From the NCBI GenBank assembly GCA_023213395.1, contig CM041465.1, positions 122,085,741 through 122,149,740 on the forward strand: 64,000 bases of DNA, written 5' to 3'. Origin of the DNA: Cycas panzhihuaensis (lineage: Eukaryota > Cycadophyta). The number at the start of each line of letters is the position of its first letter. Positions within the stretch are counted from its first letter, which is position 1. The position numbers and the translations under genes are program-made. The notes under the pieces were generated by a model. It was not told where the DNA came from and did no database searches. It saw only the letters and a program-made list of their open reading frames with translations. Of this stretch, positions 1 through 10,499 are shown one piece after another.

Positions 1-879
1 TTTAACGCTCCTTGGAGATGTTTATTTTTCCTATAGTTACCTTGGGTAATTAGGACCCTAGTAGGAATTGTTATAGTTCTTTCTCTAACTCCTCTAGTTG
101 CCTTTTAACTCCATGCACTTGTTAGTATATCACTTGATACAAGTGAAAGAGATTTCTAAGGTAAATTGGTAAATTACCACCTCTTCAAGTAGGAGAGGTC
201 ACTCTTAGCCAATTTTGCTACTATCTTCATGCTTTGATCTATTCTACATCTAGGGCCTTCTAGAAGGTAGCTTTCTTATCATCTATACTCTACTTAATGG
301 AATTGGTTTAGCCTAATAGTTCTTAGGAACTCATGGCCACCTCCCAAACTTAACTTACTAAATACCACATTTTCTTATTTCTTCTCTCCTATGTTTATAT
401 GGTAATTTTTAGGAATATAATTCATGGATTACCATGTTAGAGGAGAATTTGGTAGATAACTTTGTGCTGGGGAGCTCTAAAGGGGCCATCTATTAGAGGG
501 AAGGGATAACAAAGGGTTAGAATAGATCCTCTATATTTTCTTTAAAGAGCCTCACTCTTAGCCTTATAATAGTCTACCTTATCCTATAATTAAATCACAT
601 CACTTTTAACTATCTAGCTAATTTATAACTAGAAGCTAGCCTTCTCAATGGGTGAATGTTGGGCCATGGATAAAGTCAATTTATAAAAATCATACTAGAC
701 CATCCCATCACCATGACATTCTGTAACTCTCTATCTAGAATAATCTAGATTTACTACATATTCTATTTTTTCTTGTCCCATTTGTAAGTTAAGGCAAATT
801 AGCCAAATTTTATGAAGAAAAGCATTAAGAAAACCTAGTCTAAATAACCAAAACCAACCACCAAGATCTATCTATTTTG
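1..879. other. AT-rich sequence, no gene recognised
   Basis: No reading frame of useful length and no recognisable retrotransposon motif is seen on either strand. The composition resembles the decayed repeats elsewhere in the window. It is probably old transposon remnant, but nothing specific supports a class. Confidence 0.5.
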
Positions 880-1460
880 CAACAATAATGAGGATTTAAA
901 ACTATAATAAATGCAAGTATATAAAACCAAAGATCATTCAACATACACAAGAAAGCATATGTATTACCAAGTACATAAAATTTAACATGGTAAAACCCTA
1001 GTAGAGTTCTAAGGAAACATCCACATAGGAAAGGTATCGATCTTTATTAGTTAAGAATGAAAGATTTATACATGCAGTTTCCACAAAATTCTCACAGTAG
1101 TAATAACCAACAACCACCCACTCATAATGCAATGCAAGATAATATAAGGTGATACAATTACCCTAAAAATAGGTTATAAGAGAAGGTACATCAATTGTAG
1201 CCATCAGATCTAGCTCTTTTTTATGAATAGCCTAGATTCACTTTATAATTTGATAGGTTTTGAGCCCTAACTTTTTTCTTTGGGGGCTACTACCCTTGAA
1301 CCCCCACTTGCAAGGGGAGTTCTAGCACCCCTCACACCTCCTAGCCAAAGGGGGTTGTTGTCCCCCTTGGATCCCCCTAAGGAAAGATTAGTGGGGCAAA
1401 TTATGCCAACAAAGGTCTAAAAAATTAAGCCTCCTCATAATTGTTGTCATATATCCAACA
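880..1460 (-). repeat. candidate copia-type LTR remnant (minus strand)
   Basis: Read on the minus strand, a TGTTGGATATATGACAAC-like start lies at 1460, a common opening for plant Ty1/copia LTRs. Just upstream of it on that strand is a purine-rich tract (complement of about 1467-1480), as expected for a polypurine tract. Around 985-1050 the layout resembles the R-U5 part of the LARD LTRs described below, as seen in their minus-strand orientation. The other end of the LTR and a second copy were not found, so the left limit is approximate. Confidence 0.3.
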
Positions 1461-2209
1461 GGAAGGGCCTTTCCTTCCTTAAGATCTTTTAGTTATTTTC
1501 CATATAAGGCAGCATGGGTGAGAGCAAGGGTTGTAATGCAATGTCATGGAAATAGTCTCAATAGATTTTCTAAGGTTGCCTTATAGGAGTGGATATGACT
1601 CTAGGCTGAGCACTTGGCTTAAGGTTTACTTTGAACTTTAGGATGATATAAGTTGACCTATTAAGCTATCTTGCCTTAATTTTTTAATTACTCTATTCTT
1701 AAAGGACATCCAAATCTCTAACCTCTTATTAGATTTATCCTTCTTTAACTATGAAGAGATAAGTGAGTTCATGATAAAATGGATTATGATACTGATAGGA
1801 ATGACATTATTTGATCTCCCCATTATTTAGTAGTCAGGTTAGACTTTAGGGATCTCCATGAATTCTTGTTTGGCTATAGTTCCTTCCTTAGCTACAATGG
1901 GATCTACATAATTGTGATAAGCAAATAGATCACTATTACTATCATTGGAAGGAGTGGGAGCAAGGGAAGGCATAAAACATCTTTGTCAATGAGCCAATAC
2001 TTGCTTGAAACTTTAAAAGTTTTATTCATAATTGTTATGCATAAAACTTCTTATTTACAAGTTGGATGTTCATAGTTTGTCCCTTAGGTACGCTAATGAC
2101 TATATACAAGTTTACTATAGGTATATAGGTTAATGCCTATAAGAGATAAGTATATAAATGATATTACAGATTACAGGTTTCAAAATCCAACACATATGAA
2201 GACTTGGAG
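1461..2209. other. non-coding; its end is probably the 3' untranslated part of copia E
   Basis: No coding potential is seen. The last approximately 170 bases, joined across the L1-a insertion to 8525-8559, read as the 3' end of a plus-strand copia interior. They run to a purine tract (TTAAGAGGGAA, 8549-8559) directly before an LTR starting TGTTTGAAT. The rest (1461-2030) is unassigned. Confidence 0.4.
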
Positions 2210-2226
2210 ATGAAGATTCAAAGACA
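2210..2226 (+). repeat. left target-site duplication of L1-a (17 bp)
   Basis: ATGAAGATTCAAAGACA occurs here and again, without mismatch, at 8525-8541, directly after the poly(A) tail. This pair defines both ends of L1-a exactly. Confidence 0.95.
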
Positions 2227-2789
2227 GGATCTTACAAAGTGGTTTCTTCAAAATCCATTTGATTTTAGGGGGTTCAAACAGGGTAACTAGAAGATGATGT
2301 GGTGACAAACTAGTAAGGAAATAGATTTGGCTAGGGTTTATAGTGGTGGTAGCATTTATCCCTGTGCAGACTACTAACGAGCCAATAGAGAGCCTTCCAT
2401 CTGGAGTAAAGGGTAATATGTGATGGGGTGAGGATTCTTCATTAGAGAAAGAAGGATCTTCTAGTCTAGTATTCCATGGATGACTATTTGTAGGTCTGAG
2501 GAGAATCTCTGAGGTGGAAGCAGGTCTCATCTGAACAGGAGGTCTCATATACTTTCATGAGGTAGTTTGGTATAGAGAAGTGAAGGATATCATAGAGAGG
2601 GATCTTGAGGTAGAGGGGCACTTGATCTCGGGGCATCTAGGGTGGCACGGGATGTAAGACTTTAGAAGGATTAATGTAAAAGATGCAACCCTAAGAAATA
2701 GTCCCAGTGTTTAGATTCAGGTGAGAGCTACCTCTTTTTAGCTCAAACATTGATGGACTTATTTCTTGTATACTTTTTTGGTAATTATA
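2227..2789 (+). other. L1-a 5' leader / internal promoter region
   Basis: The 563 bp between the left duplication and the first ORF1 ATG. It contains a CTAGGGTTTAT motif that also occurs in the leader of L1-c (49508-49518). In plant L1 elements this region carries the internal promoter; no core element can be pointed to here. A long minus-strand frame at 2180-2548 crosses the insertion junction and is not a gene. Confidence 0.6.
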
Positions 2790-4135
2790 ATGGAAGTTAA
2801 TCAAAATATAGACCTGAAAGAGTTAGGAAACATAGAACTTAATCAGATTCAAAATCATAATAAAAGAACATTATATCCAGAGGTTTAGAATTAGAAACTT
2901 ATTGAATATAACTAGATCTAAAGCCCCAATATAGAGAAATCATACATGGAAGCTCTCAGAAATGGAAAAACATTCAGAGAATAGTCTAGTTAGATGTTTC
3001 TTGAGGACCAAGCTAGGGGTGGACCCTTTTAGGAAATGGGTAAGCCAAAGATGGAAACTGAAAGGCTTAGTGGAGGTTGTAACACTCTCAAAAGGTTGCA
3101 TGATATTTAAATTCTCGATCAAAGAAGACATGATAAGAATCCTTTTGAAATCTCCCTAGATGATAGGGAGAAAGGATGTCCTTCTTAGAGAAGTGGCACT
3201 CAGATTTTGATCTAGTTGAAGGCTGTATGAGACAAACATCCCTGTGGGTCCATCTACTAGGCTTTCCACTACAAGCTTGGGATTTGGACGTCATTAAAGG
3301 AATTACACAAGTTATAGGCCCTCTTCTGGCTTTTGACTTGGCTGTAAAGAATAGGAGTAGGATGGTAAATGCTAGTTTCTGTGCCTTGGGTAGGTTGGAT
3401 AGACCCTTGGTTGATAAGGTGAAAATTAAGGGTGAAGGCTGGTGTAAGGACCAAAAATTGATATTTAAATTGGAGATCATTAGATGCTTGGTATGCAAGT
3501 GACAAGGTCACCTCTCTCAGAGATGTCTTGGAGAACCTAAGAAAGATTCAGTGGAGACTCAAGAAGGAGAAAAGAATAAGGGAACTGAGTCTAGATCCCA
3601 AGAACCTATTGAGGAAAGAAGAGATGATATGATCCACACTGATGTTAGGAAAGAGGTTGAGGACCCAGTCCTGGTAGTAATTAGGAAGGAATTAGAAGAT
3701 GAAACCCTGGTAGAACTCAGGAAAGATCTTGATCTAAAGAATAATGATACCCTCTTTGAAGAAGGGGAGATTGAAGGAAGAGAGAAGGGCATCAATTCTA
3801 TCCCTGAAAGTGCCCAAAACCAAGAGAGAGAGTTAGACCCTCCTGAAAATGTAATCCCGCCAGAGGTGAGGGAAGGAATATAAGAAAAGCCTGCTCCCCA
3901 TTAAGAGGATCAAAAGATACAGAAAGTCTGAAAATCCAGGAAAGGTATGCAAGAGGATCTTAAGGATCTAGACTAGATAAAAGCTCCAAATTTGGGAAGT
4001 GAAAAGAGGCCAGGTAGACCATCCTCTAAAACTCTGAGAGAAAGGGAGGCAACAACTTAGATAGACTAAGGGAGTTAAAGAAATCTTAAAGATATCGGTG
4101 GGCAAGGACCTAAATTAAGAAGTAAAATATGTTAA
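2790..4135 (+). pseudogene. L1-a ORF1 (RNA-binding, CCHC), decayed
   Basis: The ORF1 protein binds LINE RNA and acts as a chaperone in the retrotransposition particle. The ATG at 2790 aligns with the start of L1-c ORF1 (49977). The N-terminal half (2962-3500) is a DUF4283-like domain. A zinc knuckle follows at about 3487-3530, in the form C-x2-C-x4-H-x4-C, with a TGA inside it where the codon was probably CGA. The C-terminal part (3551-3883) is a charged, Glu/Lys-rich tail with EEGEIE-type repeats. The stop at 3157 is TAG where L1-c has TGG. At least one frameshift occurs near 3175. The likely natural end is the TAA at 4133-4135, with ORF2 starting 29 bp later. Confidence 0.8.
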
Positions 4136-4164
4136 ATCTAATAGTTGGAAAAGGAGGAGGTATT

Positions 4165-7100
4165 ATGAATCTTGCCTCCTAGAATATTAGGGGCATGAAT
4201 TTCCCTTCTAAATATAGAATGGTCAGAGAACTACGACCTAGATATGAGTTGGACATTCTCCTCTTGCAAGAAACCAAACTTGAGGAAGGGAATAGGGATG
4301 TTGTCTTTAACAAGGTATGGAGGGGAGTAGGGATGGCTGTCAAAGATGGGAACAGAGGTTTCAGTAGCTTGGTTACTTTATGGAACCCTAAAAGTTGGGA
4401 AAGGAAAATTTGTACCTTTGAGGAGCATTTCATCTCTAGCTAGCTAACGTGTAAAAAATCCAACCTAAAATGGTTAATTACGAACATCTATGCCCCCCTT
4501 ACATAGGATGGCATAAAACACTTATGGGATAGACTATTAGAGATTCACAAGGACTAAAGGGGGGCTTAAGTGATAACTAGAGACTTGAATATGGCCATGT
4601 TACCTAGGGAAAAGAAAGGGGGATAGGGAGGATGGACCAAGAGTATGGAAGACCTGGGGGAGTTTATGTAAAAGGGGGGTGTGATGGACATTCCTCTTTG
4701 AGGTCTGAAGTATACCTAGTCTAACAAAAGACTTAGGGAGCACCACATTCAGGTCAGGCTGGATAGAGTCTTGATAAATTTTGCTTGGGGTAACCTACAT
4801 AGCAATATTACTCTTGAAATGATGCCTAAATCAGTTTTGAATCACTCCCCACTAATTTTAAGCTTTACCAATAAAAAGAAGTACATGGGAACTCCTTTTA
4901 GATTTGAGATGATATGGACAAAGGACCCAAGCCTCTGTGACTTGATTGTATATTAGTAGAAATGTTTGATCAAAGAGTGTGCAATGCTAAGATTTTCTAA
5001 AAAGTTGAAATGGGTGAAGACTTAGGTGAAAGAGTGGAATAAAAATTTCTTCTGAAATATATTTGGAACAAAAAACTAGATCTTGGAAGAGCTCAAGAGT
5101 ATGGAGTCAATAATTTAGGAAGAAGGAAGATCTATCTCTTTAGATCAAGAAGAGAGTGGTCTTCTAGCTAAGTTAGAGGATGTCCTATTAAAGGAAGAAA
5201 TCCACTGAAGATAAAAATCTAGAGCCTTATGGCTAGCTAAAAGCAATAGAAATACAAAATTTTTTCATATGACCAGCTTGAAACATAGAACTTGCAATCA
5301 TATTAAGGCGATGATCAATAAAGAAGGTGAGGAAATAAATGATCAAAGAGGTATAAAGGAGGTGGCAGTGGACTATTTTAGGGATTTGTTTGATGAACCT
5401 AGCTATAATGATGTTGAGGTAAGGAGAGAGATATTAAATATGATTCCCAAGATTACGGAGAAGACTAGAATAGAGTTCTTAAAGCTCCCTTCTCTCTGGA
5501 TGAGGTAAGGAATGCCATGTGTGGTATGAAGAAGCAAAAAGCCCCAGGTCTAAATGGTTTTCATCCATGTTTCTTTTAGGAATATCAAGACATTATCAAG
5601 GAAGATCTCCTTAAGGCAATTTCAGATTTTTACACAAATGATAAGATTCATGGGGAATGGCAAGCCATATTTCTGGCCCTTATTCTAAAGAAAGGAGAAG
5701 CCAAAAGGATGGAAGATTTCAAGCTGATAAGTCTTTGTAATGTGAAATATAAGATCTTGGCAAATATTTTAGCCAATAAGTTAAAAAGAATTCTCCCTTT
5801 AATAATAGCTCCTAATGAAGATGGATTTGTTAAAGGGAGGTAAATTTTGGATGGAATAATTATGGTCCATGAAATGGTTCACTCAATGTTTCAAAAGAAG
5901 GAACTTGGTATGATTATTAAAATTGACCTATCTAAGGCTTATGATAGGGTCTCTTGGGATTGTTTAATGGAATGTATCAAAGCCTTTGGGATTAGCAAAT
6001 GCATATGGAATTAGATAAAAAGCTGCATTGTGAATCTAAAGTTCTCAGCGATGGTCAATAGAACACCGATAGCTTTCTTCCCTAGGTATAGAGGCCTACA
6101 TCAAGGATACCCTTTAGCTCCATATCTTTTTATCATTATGGTTGAAATGCTAGGGGGGCCTAGAGGAAGCCAAAGGGATAGGTAAGTTAAAAGGACTAAA
6201 ACCTACATCAGGGGTGGATAATGTGGTCCACTGCCATTTCATGGATGATAAAATTTTATTTGGTAAGGTTATAATCACAGAGGCCAAAGTGATTAAAAAA
6301 GAGCTAGTCAGGTTTAAGGATGCTACTAATCAGAAAATCAACCTTAATAAGAGTAGCATCTTCTTCTTGAATACGTTGGCAAGAACAAGGGGTATTATTA
6401 GTAGGATTTTGAGAATGCCTATTAGGAGGCTCCCATCTTTGTACATGGGATTACCCCTCTTTGTGGGTAAATTAGAGAAGGAGAGTAGGAAGTCAAGCTA
6501 GTAAACTACAACTGTTGACTGCCTCCCTCTAGAGTGTCCCTTCGTATATGATGTCTTTGTTCAAATGTTTGAAAAAGATCATTAGTGCCCTTGAATCCAT
6601 CCAGAAGAGGTTCTTATGGTCAGGAATGAAGGATAGGGATAGGATTCACCTTGTAGCTTAGGAGAAAGTCTGCCTCCCTAAGTGGGCAGGTGGTCCCAAC
6701 ATGAAAGATATTTCTTGCTTCAATAGAGCTTTGGTGGCAAAACTTAGTTAGAGCCTTGCCAAGGGTTTGAATAAATTCTGGTGTAGAATTATTACTCAAA
6801 AATATCTTAGGCATAGAAAGTACTTGATAAATGAACTCTCTAGGAAGGGAGGTTTCAAGATCTAGAGAAGCCTTATATTTGTGAGGAAGATGCTTATGGC
6901 TGGTGTTGAGTGGAGCTTGGGAAATAGAGAAAGAATTAAAATCTAGGAGGATGTTTGGTGTGGAAGGCCTAAATTGAAGGAGAGACCCTCTTTAGGCATG
7001 CTTCAAAATATCTACAAGAGGACCTATGGGAGGAAGGTTAAAGATTATTAGGAAACTTATGGGGGTGTAAAGATTTGGAGAAGTTTCGAGGACCTTCCCC

Positions 7101-8309
7101 ATGAGTCAGAGGGTAGGGATCAAATTACTTCCTTGAGATCTAAGCTCGTAAAAAGCTATATTCCTAAATTCCCAAAGGAAGATGTAATGGTTTGGCATGT
7201 GGCTCCCTCTGGGGACTACTCGGTGAAGATGGATTATTTGTATTTACTTTCTTAAAGAGGCCTCAATAATAATAAATACTTTGGGGTGTTTGGAACTTGG
7301 AATTAATTCCCAAGGTACCTATCTTTTGGTGGTTGTTCCTAAAAAATAAAATCTTAACAACTGACAACCTAAGGATAAGAGGGTTTTTTATGGCTAGCAA
7401 ATGTATTCTATGCAGGGAGGAGGAGGAGTCCCTCAATCATATTATGCTTCATTGTCCCTACTCCAAGGAGTTATGGAAGCTATTCTGGAATGCCCTTAGG
7501 GTGGATTAGGTCTTCCAAATATGGTGTGGGATCTAGCTTCCTCTTAGACTTTCCCTTTTTGAAGTAGAGTTTTGAAGTCTGTCTAGTCTACATCAGTTCT
7601 AGTAATAATGTGGAATCTCTAGAAAGAAAGAAATAGAAGAATTTTTTAAGATAAACATATGGATGAACCTAAGCTCTTTAGGATTATATTAGGGGCCATA
7701 AAAGAGACCCTGAAGGAGGAAGAGGAAAATCTGATCATTCCTGAGAAAATAATGATTATGGAAAAATGGGGGATAAATGCTAAGGTTAAATTGAAACCAA
7801 TTAGGAAGTGCAAATGACTCTCCCCACCTGCAGGTTGGGTGAAAGTTAATTTTAAAGGAGCCATGAAAGGAAACCCTAAAGAAGTGGGGGGAGGTAGGGA
7901 GTGTAGGAATGAGGAGGGGAGGGTGATATGGGCCTTTATAGACTATTATGGCTCCCAAATCAATCATCAAGATGAGTTGGAAGCTATTTGTAAAGTGATG
8001 GATATGATTTTGTATAAGGGCCATGATAGGGTCATTCTTGAAGGGGATTCATTGAATATAATAAAGTTAGTTAGGGGGGAAGATGGCCCAGATTAGAGAT
8101 ATAAAACCCAGATAAATGATGCCAAGGAGATCCTCATGAGAAGAGATGACACCCAGATGATCCACACCTATAAAGAAGATAACGAGGTTACAAATGGGCT
8201 AGCCAATTGGGGAGTTCAGGCCAAAAGGTATGAGCTTTAGAAGGATATGATCCCTAAATAGATTCTAGATTTGGTTAGGAAGGATATAGAGGGTTTTGAT
8301 ACCAGGTAG
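4165..8309 (+). pseudogene. L1-a ORF2 (endonuclease, reverse transcriptase, RNase H), decayed
   Basis: This protein nicks the target and reverse-transcribes the LINE RNA. The start is the ATG at 4165, followed by the endonuclease opening M-N-L-A-S-W-N-I-R-G, with TAG in place of the Trp codon. The endonuclease motif QETK lies near 4270 and a degenerate form of the GDFN motif near 4577. RT motifs are KIDLSKAYDRV (near 5920), a G-L-x-Q-G motif with His in place of the first Gln (near 6100), and F-M-D-D at 6238-6249. A CxxC...H..C region (about 7410-7455) is the zf-RVT domain. RNase H (7830-8260) shows VNFKGA (usually FDGA), an ELEA motif and GDSLN. Frameshifts occur near 5480 and between later blocks, and many stops are TAG. 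Confidence 0.85.
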
Positions 8310-8524
8310 GTTTGTTAGCCTCTGTGTATGTCATGGCAGATTATAGTCAACCATCGCGCTTGTCAATGGCATGGGAGGGTATGTAGTTGGGCTTAGAAAT
8401 GGATTCAGTTAGGCCATGGGCTTGTCACAGTAGTTTCTTGAGGCTTGATTAGTAGATGATGTAAGGGGTCAGGGTTCCCTCCAAAATCCCCCGTTAATTT
8501 AAACCTTGTCCCAAAAAAAAAAAA
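8310..8524 (+). other. L1-a 3' UTR and poly(A) tail
   Basis: Contains AGGCCATGGGCTTGTCA at 8411-8427, a motif also present in the 3' UTR of L1-b (from 18530) and, slightly changed, in L1-c (from 55592). It ends in a run of A at 8513-8524. The conserved block is a plausible site where LINE reverse transcriptase recognises its RNA. Confidence 0.75.
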
Positions 8525-8541
8525 ATGAAGATTCAAAGACA
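8525..8541 (+). repeat. right target-site duplication of L1-a
   Basis: Exact 17-bp copy of 2210-2226, immediately after the poly(A) tail. Confidence 0.95.
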
Positions 8542-8559
8542 TTAAACATTAAGAGGGAA

Positions 8560-8986
8560 TGTTTGAATATATGATTTAATCACATATGTAGTGTTTAATA
8601 TTATGAGAATAGATATATATATATATAATCCCACCAATTGTATACATTGACATATGTGAGATATACAAATATCTATGTATAAATACTATTGGATGATATA
8701 ATTGCTCAAGAGAAAATAAAAGGTACTCATGAGGTAAATCTTAATATAAATATATACACACACCACTTGAGAACCTTCTCTCATTATTTTTTTTACATTA
8801 GGGTTTCTATATATAAATTTATTATCTCTCTTGAGATGAATGTCCATGATGTTTATGATGTATAATTTATCTATTTCATTACTTTATATTCATGTTTATT
8901 CCTTTTTATATGTATATTTCTTGTGAGATTATTCAATCATTATATATATTTTATATTATGCTATGTTATACTCTAGATTTTTAACA
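8560..8986 (+). repeat. LTR of copia element E (plus strand, about 427 bp)
   Basis: Begins TGTTTGAATATATG and ends TTTTTAACA, so it has the TG...CA ends and short TGTT/AACA inverted repeats of an LTR. A purine tract (8549-8559) precedes it and a primer-binding site (8987-9001) follows it. It contains a TATATATATATA stretch near 8612. No second copy was found in the window. Having a polypurine tract on the left and a primer-binding site on the right suggests tandem copies sharing one LTR. Confidence 0.65.
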
Positions 8987-9001
8987 TGGTATTAGAGTTG
9001 C
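8987..9001 (+). other. primer-binding site, initiator tRNA-Met type
   Basis: TGGTATTAGAGTTGC follows the LTR end TTAACA directly. It matches the plant consensus TGGTATCAGAGC with C-to-T changes only over the first twelve bases. Confidence 0.7.
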
Positions 9002-10489
9002 AATTATAAATTCTAGCACAATAGTTTATCCATTTAACTCAATTTGTCTTTGATTATTTTTACCTCATATAGGCAATGGATCATGGACCCACTTAATTTT
9101 AGGCTATACAATTATTTTCTTAATGCCAAGATTCTAGCATTATCCTTTACTTCATAAAATGAAATCATTACATCCCAAGCTTGCTTGATAATGGTCACAA
9201 TAGCCACATTCATAATTAGAATTCCTCCTATAGAAAGGTTGATAGATCTTAAAGTAGTTTTTAGTCTTACTTTTAATTTTTTCTTTTCTTCTTTATCTGT
9301 TAGTTATAAGAGTTCATTTTCCATATATTTTCATATATTATTAATATTTAAAAAGTTTTCCATCTATTCTTTTTAGAGGAAATTTTTTTCCACTCTTACT
9401 AATGGTGTAGTTATTAAACCCATTATAGTATTATTAGTTATTTTTCCATATAATTTGGTTTAAATTTCACCTTTAAGTTAGAGATAAGACACTAAACTAA
9501 GCTTGAAGGAGTAGGGGGGGTGCGAAGGGAGGAAGGAGAAGGAGAAGGAGGAGGTGGAAAAGCAACATGCTAATCATAAAAATATGTAATATAGTATAGG
9601 CCTTAAATAAGCCTCATATACACCATAAAAAAATTCTTTATTTTATTAATTATTAACTAACTTTTTAGATTACCTTACAAGGTACTATGAAACATCATTA
9701 GTTTATATGCAAGTAGCAGGAATAATCAATAAAAATTATCAGTTATTCCACAGGATATTGAAGTATATAACATTAATTTAAACATTATTTTCACTATTAT
9801 TTTAATGAAAAATACATGTGCTAAATAGTTCATTAAATAGTAGATTGAATCACAATTTTAATAGATCTAATAGTGTGGAAAATAGATGCTCTAATGAAAA
9901 GTTATAACAAGTTTTATCTGCTTGACTCAAAAAATGTGAAGCCTTATTTTGAAAAATGAGGGTCATATTAATCACCATAAAACCATTTATAAGATTCCAA
10001 GGGTAATTCACACCTCAAACATAGATAATATCCACATACAAGATTATCTTATAGAAGTTTTACATAGGAAATTAAATAACAATATCTAATACTAAAGTGA
10101 AAAGTATAATACCCACAAATTTATAGCCTAAATAAATTGAATATCAAATGAAATAACACTAATATTATATATACAAAATATACCAAAGCTTATAGTAGAT
10201 AGAGAAATATAACTAGCTTTCTCTTTAAGGCAAGGTATCCTCCTATAATAACTCCTAAATGTTAAAATTATAATGGACCCTCAAATGAATTAATGCACTA
10301 AGCTTAGGCCAAAAATCCCTATATATAGGTAGGCAAAAGCTAGTCTAATGAAGTCTAAAAAATAAGGGTTAATTTAGCCATAATAATGGAATTGAGTCAA
10401 TTTAATTGGCTTATTAAGTCTACCAAAATAAAGAAATAAAGTCAGCTAGACTAGTTGTAGGAAGTCAACCATAAATTGGGATTTAGAAC
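9002..10489. other. decayed copia E leader and unclassified AT-rich DNA
   Basis: The first few hundred bases should be the leader and gag of copia E, but no gag motif can be read. A purine-rich patch (about 9508-9560, GGAAGGAGAAGGAGAAGG-like) is a low-complexity repeat. The part next to 10490 should hold the 3' LTR of the minus-strand chromovirus. A TATATATAGG-type box near 10320 fits an LTR promoter on the minus strand, but no LTR ends could be fixed. Confidence 0.35.
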
Positions 10490-10499
10490 ACCATAATTC

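Larger units (their letters stand above)
2227..8524 (+). mobile_element. full-length plant L1-type LINE, copy L1-a
   Basis: A 6.3-kb non-LTR retrotransposon bounded by a perfect 17-bp duplication and ending in poly(A) (8513-8524). In order it has a 5' leader, ORF1 (nucleic-acid-binding, DUF4283-like and CCHC knuckle), and ORF2 (apurinic-type endonuclease, reverse transcriptase with FMDD, zf-RVT cysteine/histidine region, C-terminal RNase H). This is the normal order for plant L1 elements with an RNase H. Both ORFs are broken by stops and frameshifts, so the copy is dead. It inserted into the 3' end of copia E, about 18 bp before that element's LTR region. Confidence 0.93.

Noticed and set aside
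2180-2548. 122-codon minus-strand frame
   Set aside because: It spans the exact junction between the host copia sequence, the target duplication and the L1-a leader, so it cannot be an old gene.
10318-10335. TATATATAGG-like box as a host promoter
   Set aside because: It lies where the chromovirus 3' LTR is expected and no host reading frame follows on either strand.
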